A DNA stretch of 31,688 bases from Deltaproteobacteria bacterium RBG_13_61_14 (GCA_001797815.1 MGQK01000099.1:50527-82214), one strand, 5' to 3'. Counted from the stretch's first letter, positions 15,846 through 23,964 are shown. Notes: generated by a model from the sequence alone, not told the origin. Program-made: numbers and translations.

Positions 15846-16520
15846 ATGAACCCATTGAAAGTTATTCTTTTAATTCTGCTCGCTTCAAGCTATTCATGCG
15901 ATGAAAAAGTTTCACAAGTTCAATCTCTTCCAGATGATGAGTATTATCAGAAAATAGAAAAGGATTACTCTGATTTTAAAAATAGAATTGGGGATCATTT
16001 TGAAAATACTCTACCTGACATTCCAAAAGAAACGAGGAATCCAATAAAGGTGCCGGCTAACCTGATAAAATGCTTTGAATCTGAAATGCCTCAACTTCCA
16101 GGCCTGGCTGGCACCCTAACTCGTTCTAAATTGGGTACGGGGCCACACAGTATCCATACTGGCTACCAAACAAAAATCAACGATAAATTACATTCTGGTA
16201 CTCTTATTGATATAAATATTTATCAAAGTTATGAACAAGCCAGGAGATTTGCCAATTTTAAACTTTATAATATTCCCCAAAAAAATTTCTATAAAGTTGA
16301 TAATGGGTATAGCTTTGGAGACTATAGCTGGAGCGCTGACCAACACGCGAATAGTCCATCATTTAGTGCAAAAATACTTTTTACCAATCTAGATATTCAC
16401 ATCATTTATCGTGAATGGGCCGAAACTTCTTCTAAGGATATTAAGTTCCCAGTAGATGCTTCGAAGCGCAAAGAAGAAGTCTGTGGAGCAATTATAAAAC
16501 TTATCCAAGATTGTCAATAG
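15846..16520 (+). CDS. Putative lipoprotein, paralogue B (unknown function)
   Basis: A 224-residue tandem paralogue of the gene at 14875. The first ~100 bases, including the leader (ACGAAAGGA...CGAAAATGAAC) and signal sequence MNPLKVILLILLASSYSC, are nearly identical to paralogue A. The central region differs, and the C-terminal helix (EVC...QDCQ) is conserved. Conserved Cys pairs are candidates for disulfides (C18 would be lipidated). ACGAAAGGAAACGAAA supplies the ribosome-binding site. A/T-rich codon use matches paralogue A, so the pair arrived or evolved together. The inverted 29-bp repeat begins 31 bp after the stop. No function assigned. Confidence 0.75.
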   Translation: MNPLKVILLILLASSYSCDEKVSQVQSLPDDEYYQKIEKDYSDFKNRIGDHFENTLPDIPKETRNPIKVPANLIKCFESEMPQLPGLAGTLTRSKLGTGPHSIHTGYQTKINDKLHSGTLIDINIYQSYEQARRFANFKLYNIPQKNFYKVDNGYSFGDYSWSADQHANSPSFSAKILFTNLDIHIIYREWAETSSKDIKFPVDASKRKEEVCGAIIKLIQDCQ

Positions 16521-16551
16521 TCGTTCATCTTCGCAGTCCGGTCGGATAACC

Positions 16552-16580
16552 TCGCAATTCGGGGGACACCATACTTAATT
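16552..16580 (-). repeat. Right copy of 29-bp perfect inverted repeat bounding the AT-rich islet
   Basis: Exact reverse complement of 14822-14850. It contains the GGGGACACCATACTTAATT unit that also forms the hairpin arms at 14793-14839. Confidence 0.85.
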
Positions 16581-16951
16581 CCCCTCATGAGGTTTTGGGC
16601 CTGGCTTGTTAATGACAGGCAGGGATGCCTGTCCCACTGCCTGATTTGCAAGCTTGAGCTGTTCTGAAAATCTGCGGATTTTCCGAGGACCATGGCCGCC
16701 CATCTCTCCTTTTCCTTGCCCAGGATGGGGTCAGACTATCAAGGCCCTTGAAGCTTGTCAAGAAGTTTTCCAAGGGCGCGCAATTAAAGGTTTACAATGG
16801 ATTGAACCTATGCACCGGCCTTGACAACCTGGTGGCGGTTAATGTAGGTTGAGTTTGCCGGGTGAAACAGCGGCGGGGCTGATCAGACGATAAGAGGGAG
16901 GCGGGGATTTTTACCTGCGCCCACCCGAGCAATCTCTCAAAGGAGACAAGC
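16581..16951. other. Intergenic region with palindromes upstream of amidohydrolase
   Basis: Contains a perfect 7-bp hairpin GACAGGC/GCCTGTC (16614-16620 with 16627-16633) of REP type and another 7-bp inverted repeat GCCCTTG/CAAGGGC (16744-16750 with 16771-16777). A TTGACA (16821-16826) could be a -35 box, but the best -10 at 16 bp (TGTAGG, 16843-16848) is poor. AAAGGAG (16939-16945) is the ribosome-binding site for the amidohydrolase. No further gene is apparent. Confidence 0.5.
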
Positions 16952-18712
16952 ATGGTTATTCATCAATTTAGCAAAGGCGTTGTGTTTATGGTTTTATTGG
17001 TGCTTCTTGCCTCCATGACAGCTATGGGTAAGGAGGCAGCTGCAGGATCTCCTGGTGACCCGGGGGGGAAGTATGACCTGGTTATTATCAATGGCAGAGT
17101 AATAGACCCGGAAACCGGGAGGGATGAAATCGCGGCCGTTGCCGTTAAGAACGGGGCAATTCAGAAAATAACCGCGGACCCGGATTTTGCCGCGGGTGAT
17201 GCCGTGCGGGTAATTGACGCAACCGGCCTGGTGGTGTCGCCGGGATTTATCAACACCCACACCCATGAGGCTATCGTGCCTGACACCGGAGCCAACCTCA
17301 CCCCCGGCTCCATGCTCATGGTGCATGACGGCATCACCTTCTGGCTGGGCGGCAATTGCGGAATGTCGCCCACGGGCATAGACATCACCGCCAAGGAAGG
17401 CATTTCCATCAAGGAAGGCGATCCTTCCAAGCCTCTGGGCAAATTCCTCGACGAAGCGGAAAAGGTCCCGCTTTACAACAATTACGGGACGCTCACGGGC
17501 AACATCACCTTGAGGTCCCAGATGGGCCTCAAGCACATGGAGCATGAGACCGACCTCCAGATTGAAGCGATGAAAAAAATCCTGGCCCAGGACCTTGCGG
17601 CCGGGTCATTCGGCATTTCCGCCGGGCTTATGTATGATATGGGCGCCACCACCAAAGCCCTGCTGGAACTGGCCAAGGTCAGCCAGGCGGCCGGCGGCAT
17701 GGCCGCGCTCCATACCCGCTATCCGACCTTCAATTTGAAACATTTATCTTTGGGAATTGACAATGTCGTGCTAGAGCGTTCCATCCATGAAGCCATTGCA
17801 ATCTGCCGGAAAAGCCGGGCCCCGCTTATCGTCTCCCACATCACGGCTATGGCCCAGGCCGATTCCACCCGCTGGACCTTGAAGGTCCTGGACAAAGCGA
17901 TCAGAGAAGAAGGACTCCCCCTGGCCGGAGACATTATTGGAGATGATTATGTCAGCAATGATTTATACATCCTCACCTTCAAGGGCAAAATCCCGGCCCG
18001 GGTCATGCTGAAACTTGGGAACTACCGGATGGACCAGTTTTACTCGGCTCATGACCTGTATCTGGACGGCAAGCTTTATGCCAAGGAATACAGCCAATTT
18101 TCCCTTTCCCAGATGGAGTATCTGCGCAAGAATGTTGAGAGAATAGACGGGTTCGGGGAAAGCCGATCCTTGCTGCGCCTGCTCTGCAAGATTGTTCCAG
18201 CGGAAGACACCAAGCTGGCCCTGCAACACCCCTGGGTCTTTATCGGCAACGACATAGGCGGGCAATCGGTTGATCCAAAGACCGGGGAGTTTGCCGCCAG
18301 TTCTCATCGGGGGCTGGCCACGTTTTCAAGGTTATTGGGCCACTGGTCCCGCGAAGAGGGCGCCCTATCCCTGGAACAGGCGCTCTTCAAAGCTACAATC
18401 GCCCCGGCCTTGTGGCTGGGTCTCGATGAAAAAGGGCGCATCCAGGAAGGGTGCGACGCGGATATTGTAATCTTCAATGCCGACACTATTATTCACCGGG
18501 CGGACTGGCTTTACCACAAAGAAAACCTTAAACCGGAAGGCATCAACTATGTCATCGTCAACGGACAAATAGTTGTTGAAAACGGAAAGCTCACCGGCGC
18601 TACGCCTGGCCGTTTGATCCGCAGAACCTGGAAAATTCCCGGAGACACCGCCGCGATTATCTCGCTTGATGAGAAGCGGGAAGGTGTCCCCAATATAGTT
18701 GAAGGCAGGTAG
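16952..18712 (+). CDS. Exported D-aminoacylase-like amidohydrolase
   Basis: A 586-residue amidohydrolase-superfamily enzyme. An N-terminal hydrophobic segment (about 9-25) followed by a Gly/Pro-rich stretch indicates a signal peptide. 'DLVIINGRVIDP' (42-53) begins the small beta domain. 'GFINTHTHE' carries the metal ligands H103 and H105. 'GGNCGMSP' (133-140) matches the GNCG motif whose Cys binds zinc in N-acyl-D-amino-acid deacylases. 'GISAGLMY' (221-228), 'LHTRYP' (253-258) and 'VSHIT' (H296) continue the family pattern, and 'GNDIGG' near 430 supplies the late Asp. Likely hydrolysis of N-acyl-D-amino acids or related amides in the periplasm. GC content is lower than neighbouring genes. It stands alone and converges on the ferritin-like gene. 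Confidence 0.85.
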   Translation: MVIHQFSKGVVFMVLLVLLASMTAMGKEAAAGSPGDPGGKYDLVIINGRVIDPETGRDEIAAVAVKNGAIQKITADPDFAAGDAVRVIDATGLVVSPGFINTHTHEAIVPDTGANLTPGSMLMVHDGITFWLGGNCGMSPTGIDITAKEGISIKEGDPSKPLGKFLDEAEKVPLYNNYGTLTGNITLRSQMGLKHMEHETDLQIEAMKKILAQDLAAGSFGISAGLMYDMGATTKALLELAKVSQAAGGMAALHTRYPTFNLKHLSLGIDNVVLERSIHEAIAICRKSRAPLIVSHITAMAQADSTRWTLKVLDKAIREEGLPLAGDIIGDDYVSNDLYILTFKGKIPARVMLKLGNYRMDQFYSAHDLYLDGKLYAKEYSQFSLSQMEYLRKNVERIDGFGESRSLLRLLCKIVPAEDTKLALQHPWVFIGNDIGGQSVDPKTGEFAASSHRGLATFSRLLGHWSREEGALSLEQALFKATIAPALWLGLDEKGRIQEGCDADIVIFNADTIIHRADWLYHKENLKPEGINYVIVNGQIVVENGKLTGATPGRLIRRTWKIPGDTAAIISLDEKREGVPNIVEGR

Positions 18713-18743
18713 CGGTTCGAAAAACATAGCCCAACCTACCTTC
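18701..18743. terminator. Possible bidirectional terminator hairpin
   Basis: GAAGGCAGGT (18701-18710) pairs with ACCTACCTTC (18734-18743) with one mismatch over a 23-base loop, straddling the amidohydrolase stop and lying 18 bp from the stop of the convergent ferritin-like gene. There is an A run before the loop's right part but no long T tract, so this is tentative. Confidence 0.3.
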
Positions 18744-18760
18744 GGGAATGTCTTTCCCCC

Positions 18761-19297
18761 TTAATTCGCGCTTTTGAGGATGGCTTCGATCTCCTGGAGA
18801 TGCTCTTGTCCTTCGGCGATCAAGCTTTCCATGATTTTCCGCGCCGGTTCGGACAACTGGAAGCCGAGGAGCAGTTGGTAGATGGCGAGGATTTTTATCT
18901 TGATGTTCTTGGCGAAAGGGATGGCGTCGCGGGGGCTGGCGAAGTTATCCAGGTCAAAGAGGAAGTTGATCCCGACCGGGAAGACCTTTTCCTCGATCGC
19001 CTGCCGGAAGCGGAGGATATATTCCCGGCCGGTCAGGGATTCGTCAAAGGCCAGTTTCCGGGGCTGAAATTCCCCGTTCAGGGACTGGATCATCCGCCGG
19101 ATCCAATTCTCGTGCTCCATCTCCATCCCCATCAGCCGGAGATAGAAGCCGCGCAATTTTTCCCGGGATTGATCTTCAGCCAGGAACCGGTAGAACTCCA
19201 CCCCGCACCGCTCCAGCCACAAGGCGAGCTCCAATAGCTCGCGCGGAGAGAGCTCGAGCTTGAACTGAATCGGCGGGACGGTCGCGTTCCCTTCCAT
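18761..19297 (-). CDS. Ferritin-like (rubrerythrin-related) helical protein
   Basis: A 178-residue all-helical protein of ferritin/rubrerythrin type. The N-terminal half has 'LALWLERCGVEFY' with candidate metal ligand E29 and an E59-x-x-H62 motif in 'MEMEHENWI'. The C-terminal half has the equivalent helices ('AIPFAKNIKIKILAIYQLL' and 'LIAEGQEHLQEI'), but the expected Glu in the third helix is absent and the ExxH Glu is replaced by Gly163. The diiron site therefore looks incomplete, and a redox or iron-storage function cannot be assumed. It is the last gene of the minus-strand cluster, 21 bp after the permease stop, with no clear ribosome-binding site. Confidence 0.65.
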   Translation of the reverse strand: MEGNATVPPIQFKLELSPRELLELALWLERCGVEFYRFLAEDQSREKLRGFYLRLMGMEMEHENWIRRMIQSLNGEFQPRKLAFDESLTGREYILRFRQAIEEKVFPVGINFLFDLDNFASPRDAIPFAKNIKIKILAIYQLLLGFQLSEPARKIMESLIAEGQEHLQEIEAILKSAN

Positions 19298-19318
19298 GCT
19301 TTGAGAAGATAGCCGGAA

Positions 19319-20242
19319 TTACCTTTTTCGCAAGCGGGGGTCGAGCGCGTCGCGGAGTCCGTCGCCCAGGAAGTTGAAGGCGAGCATGGTCAGGAAGATG
19401 GCGAGGCTGGGGAAGATGATCAGGTGGGGCTGGAAGCGGAGCGCGGTCCAGCCGTCGGCGGCGAGGGTTCCCCAGGAGGACTTGGGCGGCTGGATGCCGA
19501 GCCCGATGAAGCTCAAGGTGCTCTCGGCCAGGATCACCGCGGGGATGCGGAAGGTGAGGGTGACGATCAGCGGGCCCCAGGTATTGGGCAGGATGTGCCG
19601 GAAGAGGATCGCGCCGTGGCCCACGCCCAGCGCCCGGGCCGCCTCCACGTAGGTCTCTTCGCGGAGCCGGAGCACTTCGCCCCGGATCAGGCGGGCCACG
19701 GTCACCCAACTGACCAGGCTGAGGGCCAAGAGGAGCGCCAGGGTCTCGGCGTTGACCAGGTGGCGCGCCCAGAGGAGCCACCAGGCCGAGAGCACCGCGA
19801 GAAGCCACTCGCGGTTGATGGCGGTGTTGATCAGGATGATGAGCAAGAGGTCGGGGAAGGAATAGACCACGTCCACCACCCGCATCAGGGCGTGATCGAG
19901 CCGGCCGCCCACGTAGCCGGAGAGGGCGCCGTAAGTCGTGCCCAGGAGCAGGGAGAAGAGGGTCGAGACATAGGCCACGGACACGGAGACGCGCGCGCCG
20001 TAGATCAGGCGGGAGAAGAGGTCGCGGCCGAGGTCGTCGGTGCCCATCCAGTGGGCGAAGCTGACCGGAGCGAGCAGTTGGTCCGAGTTCTGGTAATCGT
20101 AAGGATAGGGCGAAAGCCAGGGGGCCAGGAGTGCGACCAGGGTCAAGCCGGCCACGTAAACCAGGCTTCCGAGCGCGGCCCAATTGCGGGCGAACCGGCG
20201 CAGGCCGGGATAGGCGGAAAGCGGAAGCGCGAGCGCGGCCAT
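19319..20242 (-). CDS. ABC transporter permease, OppC/DppC type
   Basis: A 307-residue inner-membrane permease. The N-terminal helix (about 24-44) is followed by 'HWMGTDDLGRDLFSRLIYGARVS' (about 64-86), typical of DppC/OppC. The cytoplasmic EAA loop 'YVEAARALGVGHGAILFRHILPN' (about 198-220) contacts an ATPase, and the C-terminus 'LGDGLRDALDPRLRK' is classic. Between two core helices there is an extra hydrophobic stretch (about 144-167) that most family members lack. No partner OppB, ATPase or binding protein is in the window, so it either works with distant subunits or the gene set is split. It lies 3 bp after the dehydrogenase. Peptide, nickel or oligosaccharide import are all possible. Confidence 0.87.
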   Translation of the reverse strand: MAALALPLSAYPGLRRFARNWAALGSLVYVAGLTLVALLAPWLSPYPYDYQNSDQLLAPVSFAHWMGTDDLGRDLFSRLIYGARVSVSVAYVSTLFSLLLGTTYGALSGYVGGRLDHALMRVVDVVYSFPDLLLIILINTAINREWLLAVLSAWWLLWARHLVNAETLALLLALSLVSWVTVARLIRGEVLRLREETYVEAARALGVGHGAILFRHILPNTWGPLIVTLTFRIPAVILAESTLSFIGLGIQPPKSSWGTLAADGWTALRFQPHLIIFPSLAIFLTMLAFNFLGDGLRDALDPRLRKR

Positions 20243-20245
20243 GGC

Positions 20246-21469
20246 TCAGCCTTGCGCGGGCTTGAGCGCGACCTTGACGCTCTGGTGGCGGGGGTGGTGC
20301 AGCGCGATCCGCAGCGCCTCCTGAAAGCGGGAGAGCGGGAACTGGTGGGTGAGCAGGGGCCGCAGGTTCAGTTTCTTTTGACCCATCAGCTTGAGCGCCA
20401 GCCGCAGGGTGCTGAGCCGCTCGCCCTGGATCTCTTCGGTCCCGCCGCCGTAAGCGCCGAGGAGCGTGATCTCGCGGAACCACAGCGGCGCCAGGTCCGC
20501 GCCTCCGGCCGGTCCGATCGCGCCGATCATCATCACCCGGCCGCCGGTCCGGACGACGCGCAGGGCCTGGTCGAGCGAGGCCGGAGAGCCCACGCAGTCG
20601 TAGGCCACATCCACCCCGCCTTCCAGCACCGGGGGCCCCAGCCGCGGCTTCAGCACCCGGGCCGAGGTGATCTCGGCCAGGCGGCGAAGCCCGGCCGCGC
20701 CGGAGGGCAGGATCTCATCCGCCCCCAGCTTGGTCGCCAGCTCGGACTGGAAGGCGTAGCGGCTCTGCACCAGCACCCGCGCCGGGAAAGCCATCGCCCG
20801 GATCCCGGCGATCAAGCAGAGACCGATGGTGCCGGCGCCGATGACCAGCACGGTCTCGCCCGGCCGGGGCGCGGCGCGGAGCAGCCCGTGGAGCGCGCAG
20901 ACCAGGGGATCGCACAGCACCGCTTCCTCATCCGGCACGCTCTCCGGAATCGGCTCGAGCAGAGTCTCGGGCACGGCGAAATACTCGGCCCAGGTGCCGG
21001 GCAGGTCGCGGTTCATGCCCACCAGGCCCGGCGCCAGCGGGCCCTCGAACTGTTTCTCGCAGGAACTGCTCCGGCCCTCGGCGCAGACCCGGCAGGGCGG
21101 GGCGGTCCCCCGGTCCAGGCAGCCGAGGTAAGGAGAAAGCGCCACCCGGTCGCCGGGCCGGAACCGGCTCGCCTCCGCGCCCGTCTCGGCCACCACGCCC
21201 ACCGCCTCGTGGCCGAGCACCGAAGGGAAGGTGAAGAACGGGTCCAGCGAATAGCTTTCCCGGCCCCGGAGCAGCCCGACGTCGCTGCCGCAGATGCCGG
21301 TGAGCGTGGTCCGCACGCGGACGTAGCGGGGAGTGAGCAGAGGGGGCAAAGGCATCTCTTGCAACGCGAGCGGTCCGGCCAGCCCGAGCAGGAAGCGGTC
21401 GGAAAGTCGGCCCAGGGTCTGGCTGAAGAGATAGCGGGGAACGGTGACCCGGCAGAGGATGGCTTTCAT
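20246..21469 (-). CDS. Zinc-dependent medium-chain alcohol dehydrogenase
   Basis: A 407-residue MDR-superfamily oxidoreductase. Catalytic zinc ligands are C60 in GICGSD and the H87-E88 pair in GHEA. Structural-zinc cysteines are C117, C126, C129 and C137. The Rossmann motif is GAGTIG (211-216), and 'YDCVGSPASLDQALRVVRTGGRVMMIGAI' patterns follow. The N-terminal ~45 residues are somewhat extended relative to typical members. The start at 21469 lies 8 bp after the lipoprotein stop; the ribosome-binding site is poor, suggesting translational coupling. Substrate not identifiable; the family includes threonine, sorbitol and other secondary-alcohol dehydrogenases. It shares a closely packed cluster with a permease. 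Confidence 0.88.
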   Translation of the reverse strand: MKAILCRVTVPRYLFSQTLGRLSDRFLLGLAGPLALQEMPLPPLLTPRYVRVRTTLTGICGSDVGLLRGRESYSLDPFFTFPSVLGHEAVGVVAETGAEASRFRPGDRVALSPYLGCLDRGTAPPCRVCAEGRSSSCEKQFEGPLAPGLVGMNRDLPGTWAEYFAVPETLLEPIPESVPDEEAVLCDPLVCALHGLLRAAPRPGETVLVIGAGTIGLCLIAGIRAMAFPARVLVQSRYAFQSELATKLGADEILPSGAAGLRRLAEITSARVLKPRLGPPVLEGGVDVAYDCVGSPASLDQALRVVRTGGRVMMIGAIGPAGGADLAPLWFREITLLGAYGGGTEEIQGERLSTLRLALKLMGQKKLNLRPLLTHQFPLSRFQEALRIALHHPRHQSVKVALKPAQG

Positions 21470-21477
21470 GGCAGGTA

Positions 21478-22059
21478 TCAGCGCTGAAGCTCGCCCAGAT
21501 AGTCCCCGGTCCTGGCGTCCACCATGGAGCCGATGGGCAGGTGCCGGGTTTGCTGGAAGAGCATGGCCCAATGCGCCGGAACCGAGTTCTGGCCGGAGCA
21601 AACCAGCCAGGCGCGCTCAAAGGCGGCATGGTCCGAGTGGCGGGAGACGAACTCCGCCGCCGACTTTTGATACGCCTCGGCGCTGTCTATCCAATCGGCC
21701 GGCAGAGGCGCGGGCTTGCCGACCTGAAGGGCTTCCTCGGCGTCTTTGACCTTCCCTTGCTCGACCACCACCACGTATTTCCGGCTCGCCTCCGGATCGG
21801 TGAAGCGGAACTCCCAGTAGCTCGAGGCGCCGCTCGGGCTGATGTCCCGGCCGCTCATGATCCCGACCAGGAGCGCCCCGGCGTTCCAGGCCCGGGCTTT
21901 CGGATCGGCCAGCGCAAAGGCTCCCCGGGCGGAAAGCCGGCCGGGTTGCGCCGGCTTGGCGGGGGCAGGAAGGCCGGCGCCTGGGGTTTTCTCCCGGCAG
22001 GAGCAAAGGAGAAGGCCCGCGAGCATTCCGGGCCAGAGCCAATGCTTGAGCCGCCGCAT
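21478..22059 (-). CDS. Putative lipoprotein of unknown function
   Basis: A 193-residue protein. MRRLKHWLWPGMLAGLLLCSC is a lipoprotein signal with probable lipidated Cys21 (possibly Cys19). A Pro/Ala/Gly-rich linker (24-45) precedes a compact domain that contains 'SYWEFRFTDPEASRKYVVVVEQGKV', reminiscent of small PepSY-like or substrate-binding folds, but I do not recognise the family. The start at 22059 is chosen over 22098 because it gives a normal signal peptide. It heads the minus-strand cluster with the dehydrogenase and permease, and its start is 55 bp from the divergent lptE. Confidence 0.7.
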   Translation of the reverse strand: MRRLKHWLWPGMLAGLLLCSCREKTPGAGLPAPAKPAQPGRLSARGAFALADPKARAWNAGALLVGIMSGRDISPSGASSYWEFRFTDPEASRKYVVVVEQGKVKDAEEALQVGKPAPLPADWIDSAEAYQKSAAEFVSRHSDHAAFERAWLVCSGQNSVPAHWAMLFQQTRHLPIGSMVDARTGDYLGELQR

Positions 22060-22114
22060 CCGGGGTTCTTTCTCGGCTTGCAGAGCCGATCCGGCCATGT
22101 TACCATGCCTGACG

Positions 22115-22624
22115 ATGAGAATGAAGCAAATTTTAATTCATGCGCTTTTGGTTTTTGCTTTCGCGGCTTGCGGCTACCACCTGGCGGGGAAGGTAGTTTC
22201 CCTGCCCGGCGGCGGCCGCGAGCTGGCGGCGCCGCTGATGAAAAACCAGACGCTCGAAGCCGGGCTCGAAGACATCATGACCCAGGAGCTGCGCCAGCAG
22301 CTTCTCTCCGACGGCCGCGTGCAGGTGCGATCCTCGGCTCCGGTCGAGCTGCGGGGAACCCTGACCCGGCTCCTGCGCACGCCCCTTTCCTTTTCCGACC
22401 TGGGCCGGGTGAACGTGGAGCGCGTGCTGGTGACCGCGGAGTTCCGGCTGGTGCGCCTCTCCGACGGCCAGGTGCTCTGGCAGAGCGGGGAGCTGTCTTC
22501 CGACGAGGAATACCCGGTGGGCGTGGACCCGCTGGTTACCGAGCGGGCGCGGGAGCAGGCGCTCAGGGAGGTAGCGGAGGACCTGTCCGAGACCGCGATC
22601 GAGTTTTTACTCGGCGACTTTTGA
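22115..22624 (+). CDS. lptE: LPS-assembly lipoprotein LptE-like
   Basis: A 169-residue outer-membrane lipoprotein. The signal sequence ends in FAAC (Cys19) followed by GYHLAG, the hallmark start of mature LptE. The body ('PLMKNQTLEAGLEDIMTQELRQQLLSDGRV') has the family's alpha/beta pattern, and 'TAEFRLVRLSDGQVLWQSGEL' matches its central strands. LptE plugs the LptD barrel to insert lipopolysaccharide. An alternative start is 22121 (MKQIL). No strong ribosome-binding site is visible. It precedes holA by 8 bp, the same order found in many Gram-negative genomes, which supports the call. Confidence 0.88.
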   Translation: MRMKQILIHALLVFAFAACGYHLAGKVVSLPGGGRELAAPLMKNQTLEAGLEDIMTQELRQQLLSDGRVQVRSSAPVELRGTLTRLLRTPLSFSDLGRVNVERVLVTAEFRLVRLSDGQVLWQSGELSSDEEYPVGVDPLVTERAREQALREVAEDLSETAIEFLLGDF

Positions 22625-22632
22625 GGAAGGCC

Positions 22633-23637
22633 ATGCCCAGCCTGAAGCCGGACCAGTTGATGCAGGAGCTCTCCGCCGGGACGCTGCGGCCGGTTTACCT
22701 CCTCTCCGGCGAAGAGACCTTGCTGCTGGACCGGGCGCTGGCCGAGATCGAGAAGCTGGCGCTGGCCAACGCGATGAAGGAGTTCAACTGCGACCGCTTC
22801 CGGGCGCGCGAGGCCGGCGCGGGCGAGGTTTTGGCCGCGGCCCAGACCTTGCCGATCATGGCCGAGCGCCGGCTGGTGGTGGTCAAGGAGCTGGAGGCCT
22901 GGCGGGCGGAGGAGCAGGAGCAACTGGCGGACTACCTGGAGGATCCCGCGGCCACGACCTGCCTGGTGCTGGTCGCGGCCGAGGTGGACGCGCGCCGGAA
23001 AATGGCCAAGGCCGCGGGCCGGGCCGGCGCGGTAGTGGAGTTCAAGCACCCCTACCCTAACCAGTTGCCGGCGCTGGTGCGGGAGCTGGCCAAAGGCCAC
23101 GGCCAGACCATCGAGCCGGACGCGGTGGACCTGCTGGTCGAACTGAAGGGCAACTCCTTGCAGATGCTGGAGCAGGAACTGGAAAAGCTCGCGCTTTACC
23201 TGGGCCAGGAAAAACGGATCACCCGCGAGCACGTGGCCGAGGCTTCTGCCGACACCAAGCTCGCGGGCGTGTTCGAGTTTACCGACGCGGTGGGAGCCAA
23301 GAACCCGGAAGCCGCGCTCCGGGCCTTCCACCGGATGATGGACATGGGCGAAGCGCCCCTGGCCGTGCTGGGCATGGTCGCCCGCCACCTCCGGCTGATC
23401 TGGAAAATCCTGGACCTGCGGGCGCAAGGCGCCAAGCCGGCGGAGATGGCGGAGGCCACCGGGCTGAACCGCTTCATCCTGGAAAAGACCTATCTTCCCC
23501 AGTCCCGCAACTTCCGCCTGGACGACCTGGGGCGCTTGAGCACGGCGCTCGCCGACCTGGACTTTGCCCTCAAGTCCAGCGCCAGCGACCGCGAGGCGCT
23601 GTTTGAGCGGGCGGTGTTCGAGCTATGCCGGGGTTGA
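22633..23637 (+). CDS. holA: DNA polymerase III subunit delta
   Basis: A 334-residue clamp-loader subunit. 'PVYLLSGEETLLLDRAL' (20-36) is the characteristic N-terminal motif, then 'FNCDRFRA' and 'AQTLPIMAERRLVVVKE' (about 70-86) that contacts the sliding clamp. The C-terminal helical collar includes 'LAVLGMVARHLRLIWKI' and 'LADLDFALKSS'. It opens the beta clamp as part of the cytoplasmic replisome. The start has GGAAGG upstream and lies 8 bp after lptE. Its last 15 bases overlap the 3' end of rpsT on the opposite strand. Confidence 0.92.
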   Translation: MPSLKPDQLMQELSAGTLRPVYLLSGEETLLLDRALAEIEKLALANAMKEFNCDRFRAREAGAGEVLAAAQTLPIMAERRLVVVKELEAWRAEEQEQLADYLEDPAATTCLVLVAAEVDARRKMAKAAGRAGAVVEFKHPYPNQLPALVRELAKGHGQTIEPDAVDLLVELKGNSLQMLEQELEKLALYLGQEKRITREHVAEASADTKLAGVFEFTDAVGAKNPEAALRAFHRMMDMGEAPLAVLGMVARHLRLIWKILDLRAQGAKPAEMAEATGLNRFILEKTYLPQSRNFRLDDLGRLSTALADLDFALKSSASDREALFERAVFELCRG

Positions 23638-23910
23638 GGGCTTGGCCGCGGTCAGGGCGTTGACCGCGCGGGTCAGCCGGGAGATGTAGCGGTTGGCGGT
23701 GTTCTCGTGGATGACGCCCCGCCCCGCGGCGCGGTGGATGGCGCGGGCGGCGGCCTGGAGCTTGGTGCCCGCGGCCGAGGCGTCACCCGAGGCGATGGCG
23801 GCGCGGCATTCGCGGATGCGATGCCGGAAATGGGTGGTCACCGAGCGGTTGCGCTCCCGCCGTTTGGCGTCCTGGCGCATCCGTTTCTTGGCGGAATGAG
23901 TATGGGCCAA
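23623..23910 (-). CDS. rpsT: 30S ribosomal protein S20
   Basis: A 95-residue basic protein beginning MAHTHSAKKRMRQDAKRRERN, the S20 signature, with 'GVIHENTANRYISRLTRAVN' near the end. The start is a TTG at 23910, preceded by GGAGG at 7 bp; no ATG fits, and a longer in-frame frame would run into the leader. A TTG start on rpsT is known in Escherichia coli, where S20 autoregulates translation, so a similar control is plausible here. It has its own consensus promoter. The gene is convergent with holA, overlapping by 15 bp. Confidence 0.95.
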   Translation of the reverse strand: MAHTHSAKKRMRQDAKRRERNRSVTTHFRHRIRECRAAIASGDASAAGTKLQAAARAIHRAAGRGVIHENTANRYISRLTRAVNALTAAKPSTPA

Positions 23911-23964
23911 GTTCAATCCTCCGAAAAAAAATTGGACGGGCGTTGCTCGCGCCCTTGGCCCTTC

